Below are positions 11,101 to 21,753 of a stretch of 64,000 bases of DNA, piece by piece; position 1 is the stretch's first letter, and the number at the start of each line of letters is the position of its first letter. Origin of the DNA: Cryoendolithus antarcticus (lineage: Eukaryota > Ascomycota > Dothideomycetes > Cladosporiales > Cladosporiaceae); NCBI GenBank assembly GCA_002077065.1, contig NAJO01000040.1, positions 248,001 through 312,000 of the forward strand, written 5' to 3'. The notes beneath the pieces are model-generated. The model was given only the letters and a program-made list of their open reading frames with translations. It made no database searches and was not told where the DNA came from. The position numbers and the translations under genes are program-made.

Positions 11101-11789
11101 CAATGGCGACATACAACACCAAAACCCAAGCCTTTGCTCAATATACCTCCGACACAACTCTGCCGGGTACTATCTCCTCCCTCTCCCCCGCCGACTCCTC
11201 TTACAGCACCTGGTGGGCAGCCGGCCTCAGCACCGCAGATAACACAGCCTACCTCGCCCGTCACGCCGAAAACGCGTGGGCATTCGTCGACGTCCTCGGC
11301 CCGGGAACATTCATCCGCGGCTTGCAGGTTCTTTCCACGACTGCAAACCACGGCTCCTCGGATTTACTGTCCGCGGACACAGTCTTGCTGCTGAGTGGAA
11401 ATATCAACATCCCCTCCTTCGGCAACGCTAGCGCGGCGCTCTTCAACGGCACGGCCCTCACGCCTTTCCTCCTAACCTCCAAAACCTCCGGTTCTGGCGG
11501 CGGAGGCAGCATCGCCGGTCTCTTCGTCAGCAATCCCTCGGCGCTTATGTCCGGCACAGGAGGTCACCTGGCGCTCGGGCTCGTGGTGCTGATTGGCCTG
11601 GGCATATCGCTGTTCTTGATCTTCCTTCTCGTCGTCATCGGCATCTTAATCGAACGGAGAAGGAGGAAGCGGGAAGGTTATGTGCCTATGAGCATGGATC
11701 GCGGCAAGGGCAATCTCGAGCGAGTCCCGCCGCAGGAGCTGTTCGAGGGGTTGCATGAGAAGGAGGGGAGTGGGATGCAGAAATTGTGA
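8106..11789 (+). CDS. RAX2: Rax2-like cortical marker membrane protein
   Basis: Polarity protein. In yeast Rax2 marks previous division sites, and in moulds it affects polarised growth and septation. It is a single exon of 1227 aa, the usual size. A hydrophobic signal anchor lies at about residues 8-32. A long extracytoplasmic region follows with many N-glycosylation sequons (NFT, NGS, NTT) and repeated GGNF or VGGSF blades, as in kelch/beta-propeller-like Rax2 repeats. One transmembrane helix lies at about 1155-1182 (LGLVVLIGLGISLFLIFLLVV), followed by a basic stop-transfer ERRRRKRE and a cytoplasmic tail of about 40 residues. The ATG at 8106 was chosen because it gives the signal sequence; the ATG at 8101 is out of frame. 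Long antisense frames within this gene are shadows. Confidence 0.93.
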   Translation: MRNIIAQLFALGPELALFILSSPILFARTVGALTQQQVPSPNLDLSQLGRVALAGDFDSISLYEYVGQGQDSFSTNGSQSLLTRYPNGAFQTLGTTDAYIETMCPFMQNGKLQGVVMGGNFTRLGGVEAQGIALYDPNTTSITALPGLSGRVSALYCDDASGTVYVGGSFSAGNSTNAMAWVTGWSNLPFEGFNGPVSSIVKNAAGNIVFGGSFEGLGNATTPKDPDVQVINLSSGNITSSGTSTRTGFSDPEQIICKTGAQDGAGNTWLLQDDTQGYWQGAYSFGFNPTKIRLYNTQQDGRGTKTFYFEDMNSGGILNLDYSDADGKSRSCSARCPLAQNSTSQDFHFVPPVGMNTFRIQIVDWYGPGGGLAGIELFQDDIYSFAVNDFNEPKCDGVSSGSSSTITPANGTWTRTANNGDTSSDYLTAVINDTTTDTGVSVTFSPNLAQSGNYSIMVYTPGCLQDSSCATRGRVNLTGTMTSNAPPVSTVVYQTNDYDKFDQIYYGYVNTDSGSFRPSVTLTPVAGQTNVTVVAQRVRFELVKSTGGLNGLYEFNPSLATVNTDFTTSAIDVAGHSLQSNAVVNAVAMYQDWLYVAGNFSGQGISNVMSVGSNATSLPGGGLNSEVQTIYQNGSTLWMGGNFTNTEDGKVQGLNSVAAFNVDTQSWSPLGAGVNGPVFDLVPLDVNITDGTLESCITVNGAFTSVNGFGDYDTLNTSGFAVWVPSRNNWLHNLPNVTIALSGKLVTATEVPGFSPLFAGQISAQKLGLSDAVQLVGSGQPGLQTLGLKIQPATASTSTKRKRAESGTADASGVYTGLYYGESNLNITVLGGSFIAEATNGSTVSNLIFINNTASTQAITGVTGLEPESIIVAMDTVNTLLFAGGSVQGTVNNAQVNGLVVVDLVTGEYASTQPPALAGGAVLVGAIATQPQTSTVYVGGNFQTAGSLPCETLCYYDTSAKQWNTPGSGLSGTINTMTWTSATDLMIAGNLTVSGNHTTMATYNTKTQAFAQYTSDTTLPGTISSLSPADSSYSTWWAAGLSTADNTAYLARHAENAWAFVDVLGPGTFIRGLQVLSTTANHGSSDLLSADTVLLLSGNINIPSFGNASAALFNGTALTPFLLTSKTSGSGGGGSIAGLFVSNPSALMSGTGGHLALGLVVLIGLGISLFLIFLLVVIGILIERRRRKREGYVPMSMDRGKGNLERVPPQELFEGLHEKEGSGMQKL

Positions 11790-12132
11790 GTGAGGGAGAT
11801 GGGGATTTGAGTTGATGATGAGATGAAATATGTACATAGACAGCGAGCGCGGCTTTCTCTTTTGTCCTTTGAGTTGCGGGATTTCACTGCATGGCGTTGC
11901 GGCGTCACGATCGCCAAGCATCAAGCTCTGTGCGAAGTTCATTCTGACTGTCGAAGCAAGAGAAGGGAAGGAGTGAAGCATGCGCTATAGCCTCGACGCG
12001 GCGAGCGCTCGAGCGGCAGCAGCAGGCCTTAACCAAGTAATGTAAATTCAACCATAACATAATACCCGTCTTCACCCCATTCATTCATCCATACGTCTAT
12101 CTATCTACACACCAGCCGCTTGGCACACTTGG
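11790..12132. other. Convergent intergenic region
   Basis: 343 nt between the 3' ends of RAX2 and UTP12. It should contain both polyadenylation regions. A TATCTATC-rich stretch lies near 12095-12110. No gene is present. Confidence 0.5.
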
Positions 12133-15107
12133 TCAAGCTAAGCTCGCGAACCCTCGCTTCCTCTTCCCCTTGCTGAGATCCGACTCTTCATCCTCCTCCT
12201 CCCCATTGACCCAGCCCGTACCCGCCTCTCGCTCCCGGGCTTCAACGCCCATGATCTCCAAGCCAGCGAGATTGAAACCAAACACACCCTTTTGCCCTTT
12301 CACCCACGCCCCACTAGCATCAAAAATCTCCTGAAGCTCAGCCCTCAGTCCGCCGGAGGAGATGATCTGGCTCATGTGCGCTTGCAAGAGGAAATATGTA
12401 ACCCGCCACGCGAGCTCGGGCTGCATCCTTCGGCGGAAGAGAATCGCCAGGAAGGTGAACAAGGCAGGGAGATGGGCGAAGGGCAAGATCAAAAGCGCGT
12501 CGTTTAGACTTGCTGGAGGGATCTTGCGGAGCGTGGACAGCACGTGACTTTCTGGCGAGGGGGAGCCGAGGGCCAGGAATATGGGGTCACGTTGCGGCGG
12601 CGGGATAGTGGTGGGGTTTGCGGCGTGACCCTGCGAGGCGAGGAGATCGGGGTAGGCGAAATCGAGGGCTTCGAGGAGCTTTTCGCCGGACGTGAGGGTG
12701 CTGAGAGTTTGTTTCGACGCCGCTACCGTGGAAGTATCATTCGCATCGCCGTCTTCGTCCCGCGCGTCGCGGTCAAGATTCGCTGCGAGGGTAGCTTCGT
12801 ACATCTCCTCTAGCTCCCTTTCGCGTTCTTCCTCGAGGAAGACCAAGTCGTCGCCAACGCTCCAGACGCGTATGCTCTTGTCGTGGCTGGCTGTTACGAT
12901 CGTTTCGCCTGTGCGGGAGACGGCCATGGCCCAGATTTCGCCGTGATGACCATCCAACTTCTGAATCTGCTCGAATTTGTCTCCGTCCCAGGATTTGAGC
13001 ACGCCGTCTTTGGAAGCCGAGAAGAGGAGGTGAGATTCGTCTTTTTCAACGGGGTGGGGAATGAATGACACCTGCATAACGGAATCCTGATGCGCGAAAA
13101 ATGCTTTGTGGCAGTCGCCGAAATCGAGACCCCAGATCCGAACATTTTTGTCGGCGCTGCAGGTGGCTATGAGCTTGCTGTCGGCTGCGATGGAGATGTT
13201 TAGGACTGGCAATTTGTGGCCGTAGAGCGTGAGGAAGAGTTTCAGGCTGTCGGTGAAGAAGACTTTGACGGCATTGTCTAGCGTGCTGAGGGCCAGAAGG
13301 CGGGCGTCGGGCGAGAAGCAGAGGGAGAGGATGTCGTCTGACAGCTTCAGTATCCGAGTTTGGGTGAGCTTGAGCCGTTGCGTCGTGCGCAGCGTACCAG
13401 GGACTTCTTCAGACACGATGTCGAAGCGCCAGAACTTCGCGCTCTTGTCTGCACTTCCCGTGACGACGGATTTGCCGTCTGGATGCACAGCTAGCGTCCA
13501 GATTGCGGAGTCGTGCGCGGGGATACTCTCGATGAGCGTGCTAGTGCTGACGTCGTAGAGTTCTAGCTCGCCGGTTTTGGTTCCTAGCAAAACGATGCGG
13601 TCTCCTGGTAGGAAGGCGGAGCAAAGCGCTTGACCACAGTCGAGCGTGCGGAGGCAGGTCTGGGTTCGTAAGTTCCAGACTTTGAGTTGCCCGCTCGAGG
13701 CTGAGGCTAGCATACGATCGTCGGAGGAGAGGGCTAGGGTGCGGATGTCGGAGCGGTGGCCTGAGAGCTCGACTGCGAGGGATCGCGTGTGTTCTGGGGG
13801 TTCTTTCGAGTCTGATTGGGTGAGGGCGCGGTGGGAGGTGAGGGTGTAGAGCTCGAGTTGGTTGTTCGTGGTTGCTGCTAGGATTTGGAGGGACTTGTTG
13901 TTGCGGCTTCCGGGCGCTGCCCAGTCTGCTGATCGAACCTTGCCGCCGGTGCGGATGACCGTGTATGGCACGAAAACGTCGCCTACAGCTGGCGCAGGTG
14001 TCTCTTCCTCAGCCTCTGCAGGTAGTGTTTCGCCAGCCGCCGCGGCTTTCTCACGTCGTCGCTTCCGCTTGCGCTGCAGATGTCGGTGTATCTCCTCGGG
14101 TGTTCGTATTCGCAGAATCTCCACCGCCTTCTCCGAGCCATGTACAGCAACGTAGTCCTGCTTCGGATGGAAGGAGACCTCGATCGTCCGATCCTTGCCC
14201 TGTCGCAGCAGTATCCCTTCACTCTGTAAGACATCCTGCCTCTTGCCCTGTCCAGCAGCACCAGTCCCAAGCTCAACCAGTGCATGCAAGTCCAGACTCC
14301 ACACTTTCAGCTCGCTGTCGTTGCCCGCAGTGATGAAAGCGTCCCCATCTCGATTCAGCCCCAGCGCCCAACACTCGCCTCCACTCTGCGCAACGTGCGT
14401 CTCAACACAGTGCGGCGTAACGAGATCCCACAACTTGACCAGCGAGTCTTTCGAAGTACTCAATAGATACCTCTGCTCGAACTCCTCTTCCTCCCCACTG
14501 TCCCCCACGTCCACAGCCTCATCCGTATGCGGGCTCTGTCGTCTCGAGACTGGCGTTCGGACGAAGTGAAGTCCAGTAATCATGTCCTTGTGCCCTCTGA
14601 GCTTGAACTCCGCCGTCTCACTCAACAGATTCCACACGATGATATCTGTATCGCGTCCACCACTAGCCAGCCGCGTGCCCTCATGATCAAACACCAGCCT
14701 CTCCACTGCTCCCCTGTGCGCATTGAACGCCACTACAACCTGCCCGCTCAAAGCATCCCATATCTTGATCGCGCCGTCCGAGTAGCCCACGGCTATGAGG
14801 TCTGGTTGGGGAGCGCATTGCGAAAGGCAGGTTACGAGGGCGCGGGAGGAGACATCGTGCCAGCGGGAGAGGAGGACGCCGGTCTTGATGTCCCAGGCGA
14901 GGACTGCTTCGTTGGCGGCGGTGTAGGCTTTGCCGGCGCCGGTACTGCGGGCGGAGGAGGTGGTATTAGAGGATGGGGACCAGAGAGTGTTGGAGGTTGT
15001 GGTGGAGATTGTGCCAAAGGAGGTCGTGGGCTCGTATTTTCTGGGAATGTTAGTGAAGGGTATGCGACCGGATAATGATCGACTGCTTACCGATAAGACC
15101 GCACCAT
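12133..15107 (-). CDS. UTP12: U3 snoRNP / SSU processome WD40 protein Utp12 (Dip2)
   Basis: UTP-B subunit of the small-subunit processome, needed for 18S rRNA maturation in the nucleolus. The model is complement(join(12133..15040, 15091..15107)), 974 aa. The 17-nt first exon encodes MVRSY and two bases of the next codon. After a 50-nt intron the protein continues RKYEPTTSFGTIS, exactly the family's N terminus, so the unspliced upstream reading is wrong. Two tandem WD40 propellers occupy about residues 20-740 (typical ends such as KIWDAL, KLWDLV, KVWNLR, RIWGLD, KSWDGD, RVWSVG). A Utp12 domain lies at about 820-930, and a basic KGKRKRG tail follows. The gene is head-to-head with ARC35, 231 nt apart. 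Identification is very sure; the micro-exon is strongly supported by protein continuity. Confidence 0.95.
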
Positions 15108-15338
15108 GACTACTTCTGGTGCATTGTACCTTCACTCATCTCAACTCGGATCGGGAACAAAAAATTCCCTGCGACACTTCCCCACACCGTGGCGTCGCGG
15201 AACTTGGCCGCTGTAAGTACGAGGGTAGCAGCATCCCACCTCGACACATTCACATTGCCTCGAGAGAGGTGTCAAGACGACAACACTCGCATCTTGTGCT
15301 ACACATCTTGTCTCAGGGCACACACACAACCACCCACC
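15108..15338. promoter_or_regulatory. Divergent promoter region UTP12 / ARC35
   Basis: The start codons of UTP12 (minus, 15107) and ARC35 (plus, 15339) are separated by only 231 nt, so both leaders and promoters must share this region. Pyrimidine-rich and CACACA-rich segments precede the ARC35 ATG (about 15318-15338). No specific operator was recognised. Confidence 0.55.
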
Positions 15339-16432
15339 ATGCTCCTCCTCGACTACCAAAACGTCCTCATCGAGTCCATCCTCAAAGACCGCTTCGCACC
15401 CGAGTAAGGCAGTACCACACCTGCCAAACAACGTACAATACCTCCAACTAACAAGACTCCCCAGCGCCTCACCAACCTCCATCGACCAAATCGTCTCCGA
15501 CTTCGACAACGTAACCTTCCACATCTCCACGCCCACCTCAAAATCCCACATCCTAATCTCCCTGCGCATAAAATGTTACCCCGAGCTGGTGGCCCAAGGC
15601 GCCCAATCCGTGCTAGAACGCGAGTACGGCAGTCTGATAGTGAGTCCCGAGTCGGGGTATGATTTCAGTCTACAAGTCGACCTCAATGCTCTGCCCTCAA
15701 GCCAAGAGGAGCGGGACGACTTAGTGCGGAAGATAAGTCTGCTGAAGCGGAACGCCATGGCTGCGCCGTTCGAGCAGGCTTTCTCGGAGTATGCCCAGCT
15801 GCGGGAGGAAGCCTCGAAATACACATCCGAATCCGCACCACAGGGCGTGCGAGAGGGAGGGGAGGTGCGGGCGATTCATTATAGAGAGGAAGAGGCGATC
15901 TACATCAAGCCCAGTCATGATCGCGTGACGGTCATCTTCTCGACCGTGTTTCGGGAGGAGACGGATCGGGTGTTTGGAAAGGTGTTTTTGCAGGAGTTTG
16001 TGGATGCTAGGAGGCGGGCGATTCAGAATGCGCCGCAAGTGCTGTTTCGCAACGACCCTCCACTAGAGCTGCAAGGCTTACCGGAGGTGAAGAGCGGGAA
16101 GGGGGATGTTGGATATATCACATTCGGTATGGCACTTTTGTTCCTTGACCTTGGGTGTACGACGGATACTAATGCACGATCTAGTCCTCTTTCCCCGCCA
16201 CCTCTCCTCCAGCGACCGCCAACAAGAAGTCATCTCGCACATCCAGACGTTTCGGGATTACTTCCACTACCACATCAAAGCGTCAAAAGCGTACATCCAC
16301 TCGCGAATGCGGCGGCGGACGGCGGATTTCTTGCAAGTGCTAAGGAGAGCGAGACCCGAGGAGGTGGAGGCTGGTGGAGTGCAGAAGGAACGCAAGACGG
16401 CTAGCGGGAGGACGTTTAGGGTGCAGGCTTGA
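15339..16432 (+). CDS. ARC35: Arp2/3 complex 34-kDa subunit (ARPC2/Arc35)
   Basis: Core subunit of the actin-nucleating Arp2/3 complex, working with ARPC4 at cortical actin patches and in endocytosis. The model is join(15339..15403, 15465..16126, 16185..16432), 324 aa, with introns of 61 and 58 nt. The N terminus [15 protein letters not shown], the block [19 protein letters not shown], and [20 protein letters not shown] are near-invariant in the family. The second junction rebuilds YITFVLFPRHL. The C terminus ([16 protein letters not shown], near 265-285) is the long helix that contacts ARPC4. Total length equals that of typical fungal orthologues. Both introns keep the frame and delete in-frame stops. 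Confidence 0.95.
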
Positions 16433-18062
16433 GCTAGCAATGACTCCTCAACGTGTGACCAACGCCGGCTATTTTGACCATCGCAGCATCTTCTCATCGG
16501 TCCACCACCCACCCCGATCGGCAAGACCCTTGCCAGCTCCCCCGCGGCTACCAATCTCTCCCTTCGCAACACACGACCGGCCTCTCCTTGCTCCCTGCTC
16601 CCCGCTCGACGCCTTGAAGCCAGAGCCCTCGAGTCAGCCCCGGCGCATGCTCAGCTGATCGCAAAGCTTGGCTCAGACACATTTCTGCGGGCAAGCTCGA
16701 GCAGCGTCCGATGGTCGGAGGCAGTGCAGACTTGGGATCGTAGCAGCCGGTGGCTTGTGCATAGCGCACTGTAGAGCTCAAAGCCTCAAGCACAGTTACG
16801 TGCGCCATACCATCCCGACTTCCCACTCGACTCGCTTGATATCACTCTGTTGATCGTGTCGTCTAGATGCCGTAGCTTCCGCGCAATTGATAAAGCCTCT
16901 GGTCGTTGGATCGCATGTGCTTGGTGTTGGTTAGCGTTGACTCGGCTCCTGATCGACTTGTACTTGCTTACATTACTTGGCTGAGGCTCAATTTCCTCGC
17001 TCCTCTTGCCATGACCGTTTCATGTCTGATCTTGTGATTCGAACGTGTGCTGTCATTTACATTCACTCATGTGGAACCAGAGACATGGTTTCATCGGCAC
17101 CTCGAAATCGCAAGTGCATTTTACGAAGTGTCTCGATCGTCGTCCTCTTCTCGAGCCGCGTGGGATGCAGGTACGACCGCCGTTTGTGGAACTCCTGCTT
17201 CCGAATAGCGAGCCGAGGACGTGGGAGGACATCGTGAACTTTGAACTTCGAACTTGACACTCAAGGAAGAGGTGAATATGGTTTCGTGAAGAACGATCAA
17301 GTTTGAATACGAATCGAGGTGGATTCATGGGCTGTCGTCAGCTTCATCTATATATACGATCCCGATCCCTCCACACAAGCGAACGCTCACGCCATCCTCT
17401 GCGCAGCGATCCCATGAAATTCCTGGCAATCACGTCTCATAATCTCGGATTATCTACGGATCCACTGCGCCGGTCTCATGTGTCCTTCTAACATCCCACT
17501 TTCACACCACATCGTGCCAGATCCGCACCGTATCGTACGTCTGCCCAGACTGGGAAGCAGGGTCGAGAGACGCTTGTGATGGACTGAGTTGACTCGCGTG
17601 ATCTGGGTGTATTTCGGAGTGCTGGGGATCGCTGGGGTGTGAAGCAGGGAAATCGGAGGTTGTTCGGATGGGCGGTGCCGAAGACGATAAGCGGAACTTG
17701 GCTGCAAGTTGGGTTGCAGATTGGGGATGCAGGGGGGGTGTGGCGGAGGGATGGTGGCGGTGCTGTGGCTATGCTTCAATGAAGATCGCCGGGCTTGGCG
17801 GGCGGGCCTCGTTGTGGTAATGATGGTCGGTCGCTGAAGGTCGTGTAATGTCTTGGAGTGGGCTGTGTAGGCGCGTGTGACGGTGTGGGGACAGGACCGT
17901 GTCGAAGGCGTCATGTGCATGTTAATATTCCCTCCGTCGCTGGTTCCGTGGCCCATTGGGCTTTTATTAAACATCGGCCTTGCTCGTAACCTCGCAGGAG
18001 CCACCTCCTAGAGTCTGCTTGTGTTTGGAGCTTAGAGCCGTGTCGATACTTCATCGCATCGC
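16433..18062. other. Intergenic, no supported gene
   Basis: 1.6 kb between the convergent ARC35 and SDC1 genes. A minus-strand frame of 184 codons (17450..18004) is rich in Pro, Thr, Arg and His, has no recognisable domain and looks like chance. Nothing else is seen. Confidence 0.4.
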
Positions 18063-18536
18063 TCAAGCACCCTCCAGCTCCCTGCTCCGATCCCTCAAGA
18101 ATTCTGACAACCATAGCAGCGGCTTCTCAGGCTCGTACATAGCAATATACTTCATGCCCTCTAGCAGATGAGGCGTGAGGTTCTGGTTGAGGTATTGTCT
18201 TGTCGGACCACCATGAGGGATCGGCTTTGCGTTGGGTGGAGGAGGGATGGAGGGTTGCTGGGTAGGTGGGGCGGAAGGGCGGGGAGGGGTGGCTGTGGAG
18301 GATGCGGCGGGCTGGATGGTGGAGAGGTGCTCTGTCGGAGCGGAAGCCATAGGCGCTGAAGCCGGTGCGATCGACGTTGTCGTGGTGTCTAAAGGCGCAT
18401 CCAGGCCCTGAGCGTACAATTAGCAGTTGAAGAGGACTGGTGCGTTCGGATCGCCTACGACGGGGTCGCCTCCTTCTCTCATCTCGACATCTTGCACGAC
18501 GGATGCGACACCCTTTGATGTGACTTCGTCTGCCAT
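18063..18536 (-). CDS. SDC1: COMPASS subunit Sdc1 (Dpy-30 domain)
   Basis: Small subunit of the Set1/COMPASS H3K4 methyltransferase; the Dpy-30 helical pair dimerises and binds the Bre2/Ash2 subunit. The model is complement(join(18063..18407, 18459..18536)), 140 aa, with one 51-nt intron whose branch region reads TGCTAAT. Exon 1 begins MADEVTSKGV. The middle is a low-complexity Pro/Ala/Thr linker. The Dpy-30 motif is at about residues 95-132: TRQYLNQ, then TPHLLEGMKYIA, then EKPLLWLSEFL. This match is strong and the size fits the family. Without the intron the reading frame ends early at a TAA inside the intron. The gene has wide intergenic spaces on both sides. Confidence 0.88.
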
Positions 18537-19612
18537 GCTTGCTCAGCAACAAAGTGAGGCACGTGATAATGATCGCCAACTGCCAGTGTTGAGCTGCTAC
18601 CTCATGTTTGTGCTTGACAACGCCGTCAATGGGAACTTTAGACGCGCCGGATGATCCTTGGCAGGCACATCCCACACTCGACCTTGACTTCACCTCATCT
18701 GCGTCTGTCTACCCAAAGGTGTATAATCGATATTAAGATGTACACCGCTACCACGTAGGGGCTCACATCGATCGCTGCTCCATCGAATACGCGACGATGC
18801 GTTGGCGAAGACACCGGGAACGTTCGGCGAAGTCCAGCGCACCTGCGCGATCTGGTTCGATCACTCCGATTCAACCTTACCTTGATCGCAACAGCGTATT
18901 CTACAAGTCCAGCCGATGCCATGCGCGCAGTTTGACTCCCAGGTTATGGCTCGATGCCCTTGGGATGCCCAAGGGCAGCGTTCATGCAAGTGGCCGGGAG
19001 AATCGGGCAGTCAGCGAGCTGCTCAACCCATGCTCTGCAGAGAGCAAATCCATTCTCGTCCAGATGTCTCCCTTAGCAAGTGCAAAACCACACAATCTTT
19101 CATTCACAACTTCCCCAAAGCTACCAACCAACATTGCTATTGTGCCTACAGCTGACGTGAAGTGCTCTTGCCCTTGTCTGTACGCCTGCACATGCTATCA
19201 ATACGCACAATCTTGAAGCCCCTCCTTCACCTCTCTGGCAAAAGTGAACAATTCTGGCGCTGCTTGGAATGTCGCCGGAAGCTGAATTTGGCTGCCCACG
19301 CTGCAGATTCTGGCTCGGCCGCCCATTTCCAACGCCTGGGCTCACTCCTCACTTGCGACTTGCTCACGCCCATGAGCAAGTGATCGGCGCCTGACCAGCT
19401 TCCTGAGCCTACGTAAGCTAGCACATGTCAGCCTGTTGCTCTGAGTCGGAGATTAAGGTGTTCACTTTGCCATTGGTCCTAATCACCACTGCGACCTCTA
19501 CAACAATCTCTACTCTTCAACGATCACCTCCTACCTGCGCATCCTACCTTGATCATACCTTCCGTCAACATCAATATCGACATCAACATCTACCTCAGCG
19601 TCAACGTACAGC
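18537..19612. other. Divergent intergenic region
   Basis: 1.1 kb between SDC1 (minus) and the 2EXR/F-box-like gene (plus); it contains both promoters. A CT/CA-rich leader precedes 19613. The plus-strand frame at 18797..19216 has no recognisable features. Confidence 0.4.
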
Positions 19613-21540
19613 ATGGCAGTAAAGACTCCTCAGGGAGGTTTTCCGCGTTCAGCCCTTCAGTGACAGCCCCAAACTAATCGTTTCGCAGAAGGCAGAGACT
19701 GTCACGCCCAAGAAGCAAACCGCTAAGAAGGACTCTAGTAAAATCGAGACTATCAAATTCGATGATTCCAAGAAGCAGACTCCGAAGAAAGACAAGAAGG
19801 AGGTTTCGAAGAAAGCCGTCAGTCCGGAGAACGACGATGACGATGTCAGCTCAAAGGCTGAGCACACCTCTGCCGTCAAGAAGAAGAAGGAGCCGGTGAA
19901 GTACACACCGCTTCTCAAGGAGGTTGGCGGGCTGCCTGTTCCAGTCGATGTTACGTTTATGGGAGAGTCGGTGCAGTCTAAGGTAATACCGTGCTTCTTG
20001 CTCGATCAAGTGAACTTCAGAGCTGACTTCCTTATAGGCCGGTAAGCCGGGCACCTTCTCCCACACTCTCAAGCTGGATGCGACTGCACCTTTCGAGCTT
20101 GTCCAGACTGTGCGCACAAACCCTTACTTCAACCTTCTAATACACACTTGCTGACACAAAAGCAGTACGTGGCCAATGATGGCGTGTATGAGGGAGCCCA
20201 AGTCATCATCCTCAGACCCGCCAAGCCCTTCAAGCTCATGCAGCTGCCCAAGGAGCTGCGCCTGCGCATATACAACTTCTATTTCGCGCCCAAGGGCGAG
20301 GCCATCAGTGTCGACACGAAGCGCAAGGGTGGCGGTGGTGTCGTGTACGCCAAGTCGTACGCCGAGGGCAGCAAATTCCGCATCGCCTTGCTCGCAATCT
20401 CCCAGGAGGTCAGTGGGCCTCTTCTTCTTCTAAATTACCCTTCACTGACGCATGAACGCAGGTCCACAAGGAAGCCACCTCTACCTTCTACAGCCAGCCG
20501 ATCTCCGTTCCCGACACAACTTCCGTCCTCGATTTCCTCGGCAGCCTCCCCAACTACGCCAAGCCCATGCTCCGCGATCTCACAATCAAGTCGGTTCAGA
20601 GGAACCCCCGCACCGCATTCTCCTTCCTCCAAGACGCCAAGCACCTTCGCAAGCTCACGCTGAAGAGCTGGTACTACCACAACGAGGAGCCGACCAAGGC
20701 TGCCACGGTGTTCTGGTCAGAGGCATCCAAGATGCTGGAGGCATTGGCTGCGGTGAGCGCGGAGAAGGTGCAGCGTACTTTCATTGAGATGAAGGAGAAT
20801 CCCGCCGAGCCTGTCAAGAGCGAATTCATGCAGGTGGAGGCCGCCTCCGACGGCGGCGCCACCAAGATGGAGATCACTAAGACTGAGCAGACTGACACCG
20901 ACATGGCTGAGGCTGAGGCTCCCGGCGCCCCAGCCGCCAACACCGACGGCACACATTCCACCATCACCACAGATGGCGACACTACCTTTCCTATCGTCGC
21001 CTCCGACCTCTTTGATGGCACAGTCACCACTTCCACCGTCAACAAGTCCTCCAAGCCTGCCCCTCAAGTCATCGAGACCAAGGGCAAGCGCTCCGACGCC
21101 ATCGATATACTTCACTTCGACGATAATTTCTTGACCTTCAAGGATGACGAGGGCGATACGTCCATGTACGACGATGAGATGTTGGAGGAGTTCAAGGACG
21201 CGTTGAAGGCTAAGCTCAAGTAAGTCTCCCTTCTCCCCAAACATCACTAGAATGTTGGCTGCCGCTGATGCAAAGAAGGTGAGCTGAGCGACATCAACAC
21301 AGTATCCCTAAGGTTCTTGCTTGGGCCTGCGTATGCGGCACTCTCGTCAATGAACACAATTGTGGTGAGGAGCTGGAGAAGAAGAAGAAGAAGAAGAAGA
21401 AGAAGAAGAAGAAGAAGAAAACAGCCAATGAGCAGAAGGTGCTTGAGGCGGAATTTGAGCATCTCAGGCAAGGCCATGGGGGGGTGGAGATGTGGAAGGA
21501 GTACCCTCATGACACGGCTCGTACTGTGCTGGTTGCATGA
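19613..21540 (+). CDS. F-box-like / 2EXR-type protein with Lys-rich tail
   Basis: Unrecognised beyond a domain. The six-exon model is join(19613..19618, 19689..19982, 20038..20109, 20166..20408, 20462..21219, 21303..21540), 536 aa. The N-terminal 90 residues are Lys/Ser/Asp-rich and probably disordered. A domain with LPKELRLRIYNFYFAP near residues 151-166 matches the F-box-like 2EXR/DUF7730 family common in moulds, followed by KEATSTFY. Later parts are acidic. Exon 1 is only ATG-GCA before a GTAAAG donor; an alternative start exon (to 19643, acceptor at 19692) also keeps frame. If the last intron is retained, translation stops at 21223. If it is spliced, the protein gains a tail with 14 consecutive Lys. 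Coding status is sure, function unknown, and the last exon is a prediction. Confidence 0.75.
21379..21420 (+). repeat. AAG trinucleotide microsatellite (13 AAG + AAA)
   Basis: Uninterrupted AAG units lie inside the predicted last exon of the 2EXR-type gene and encode 14 Lys in the reading frame that continues to the TGA at 21538. Such tracts are prone to length change. Confidence 0.9.
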
Positions 21541-21753
21541 TGGTGTGTGCTAAGGAAACTGCTCATTGCAGAGCATAGTGGGCATGGACAAGGGTACCGC
21601 TCGGGCAGGACATTGTACTTGAGCAATCCCAACTATTCGTTGAGCTTCCGGTCGTGTAACTTTCCTAATCTGCTTTGCTCTAACCTTCTAAGTCAACAAT
21701 ACGTATGACTAACGATAACAGGGTAACGCGCAAAGTAACGGACCATACGGCAG
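21541..21753. other. Convergent intergenic gap
   Basis: 213 nt between the 2EXR-type gene and the minus-strand secretory protein gene; only 3' flanks are expected here. Confidence 0.4.

Noticed and set aside
8399..11557. Several 80-170-codon antisense frames inside RAX2
   Set aside because: They are shadows of a confidently identified gene on the other strand.
17450..18004. 184-codon Pro/Thr/Arg/His-rich frame
   Set aside because: Low-complexity composition is expected from a biased non-coding sequence. There is no domain or conserved start.
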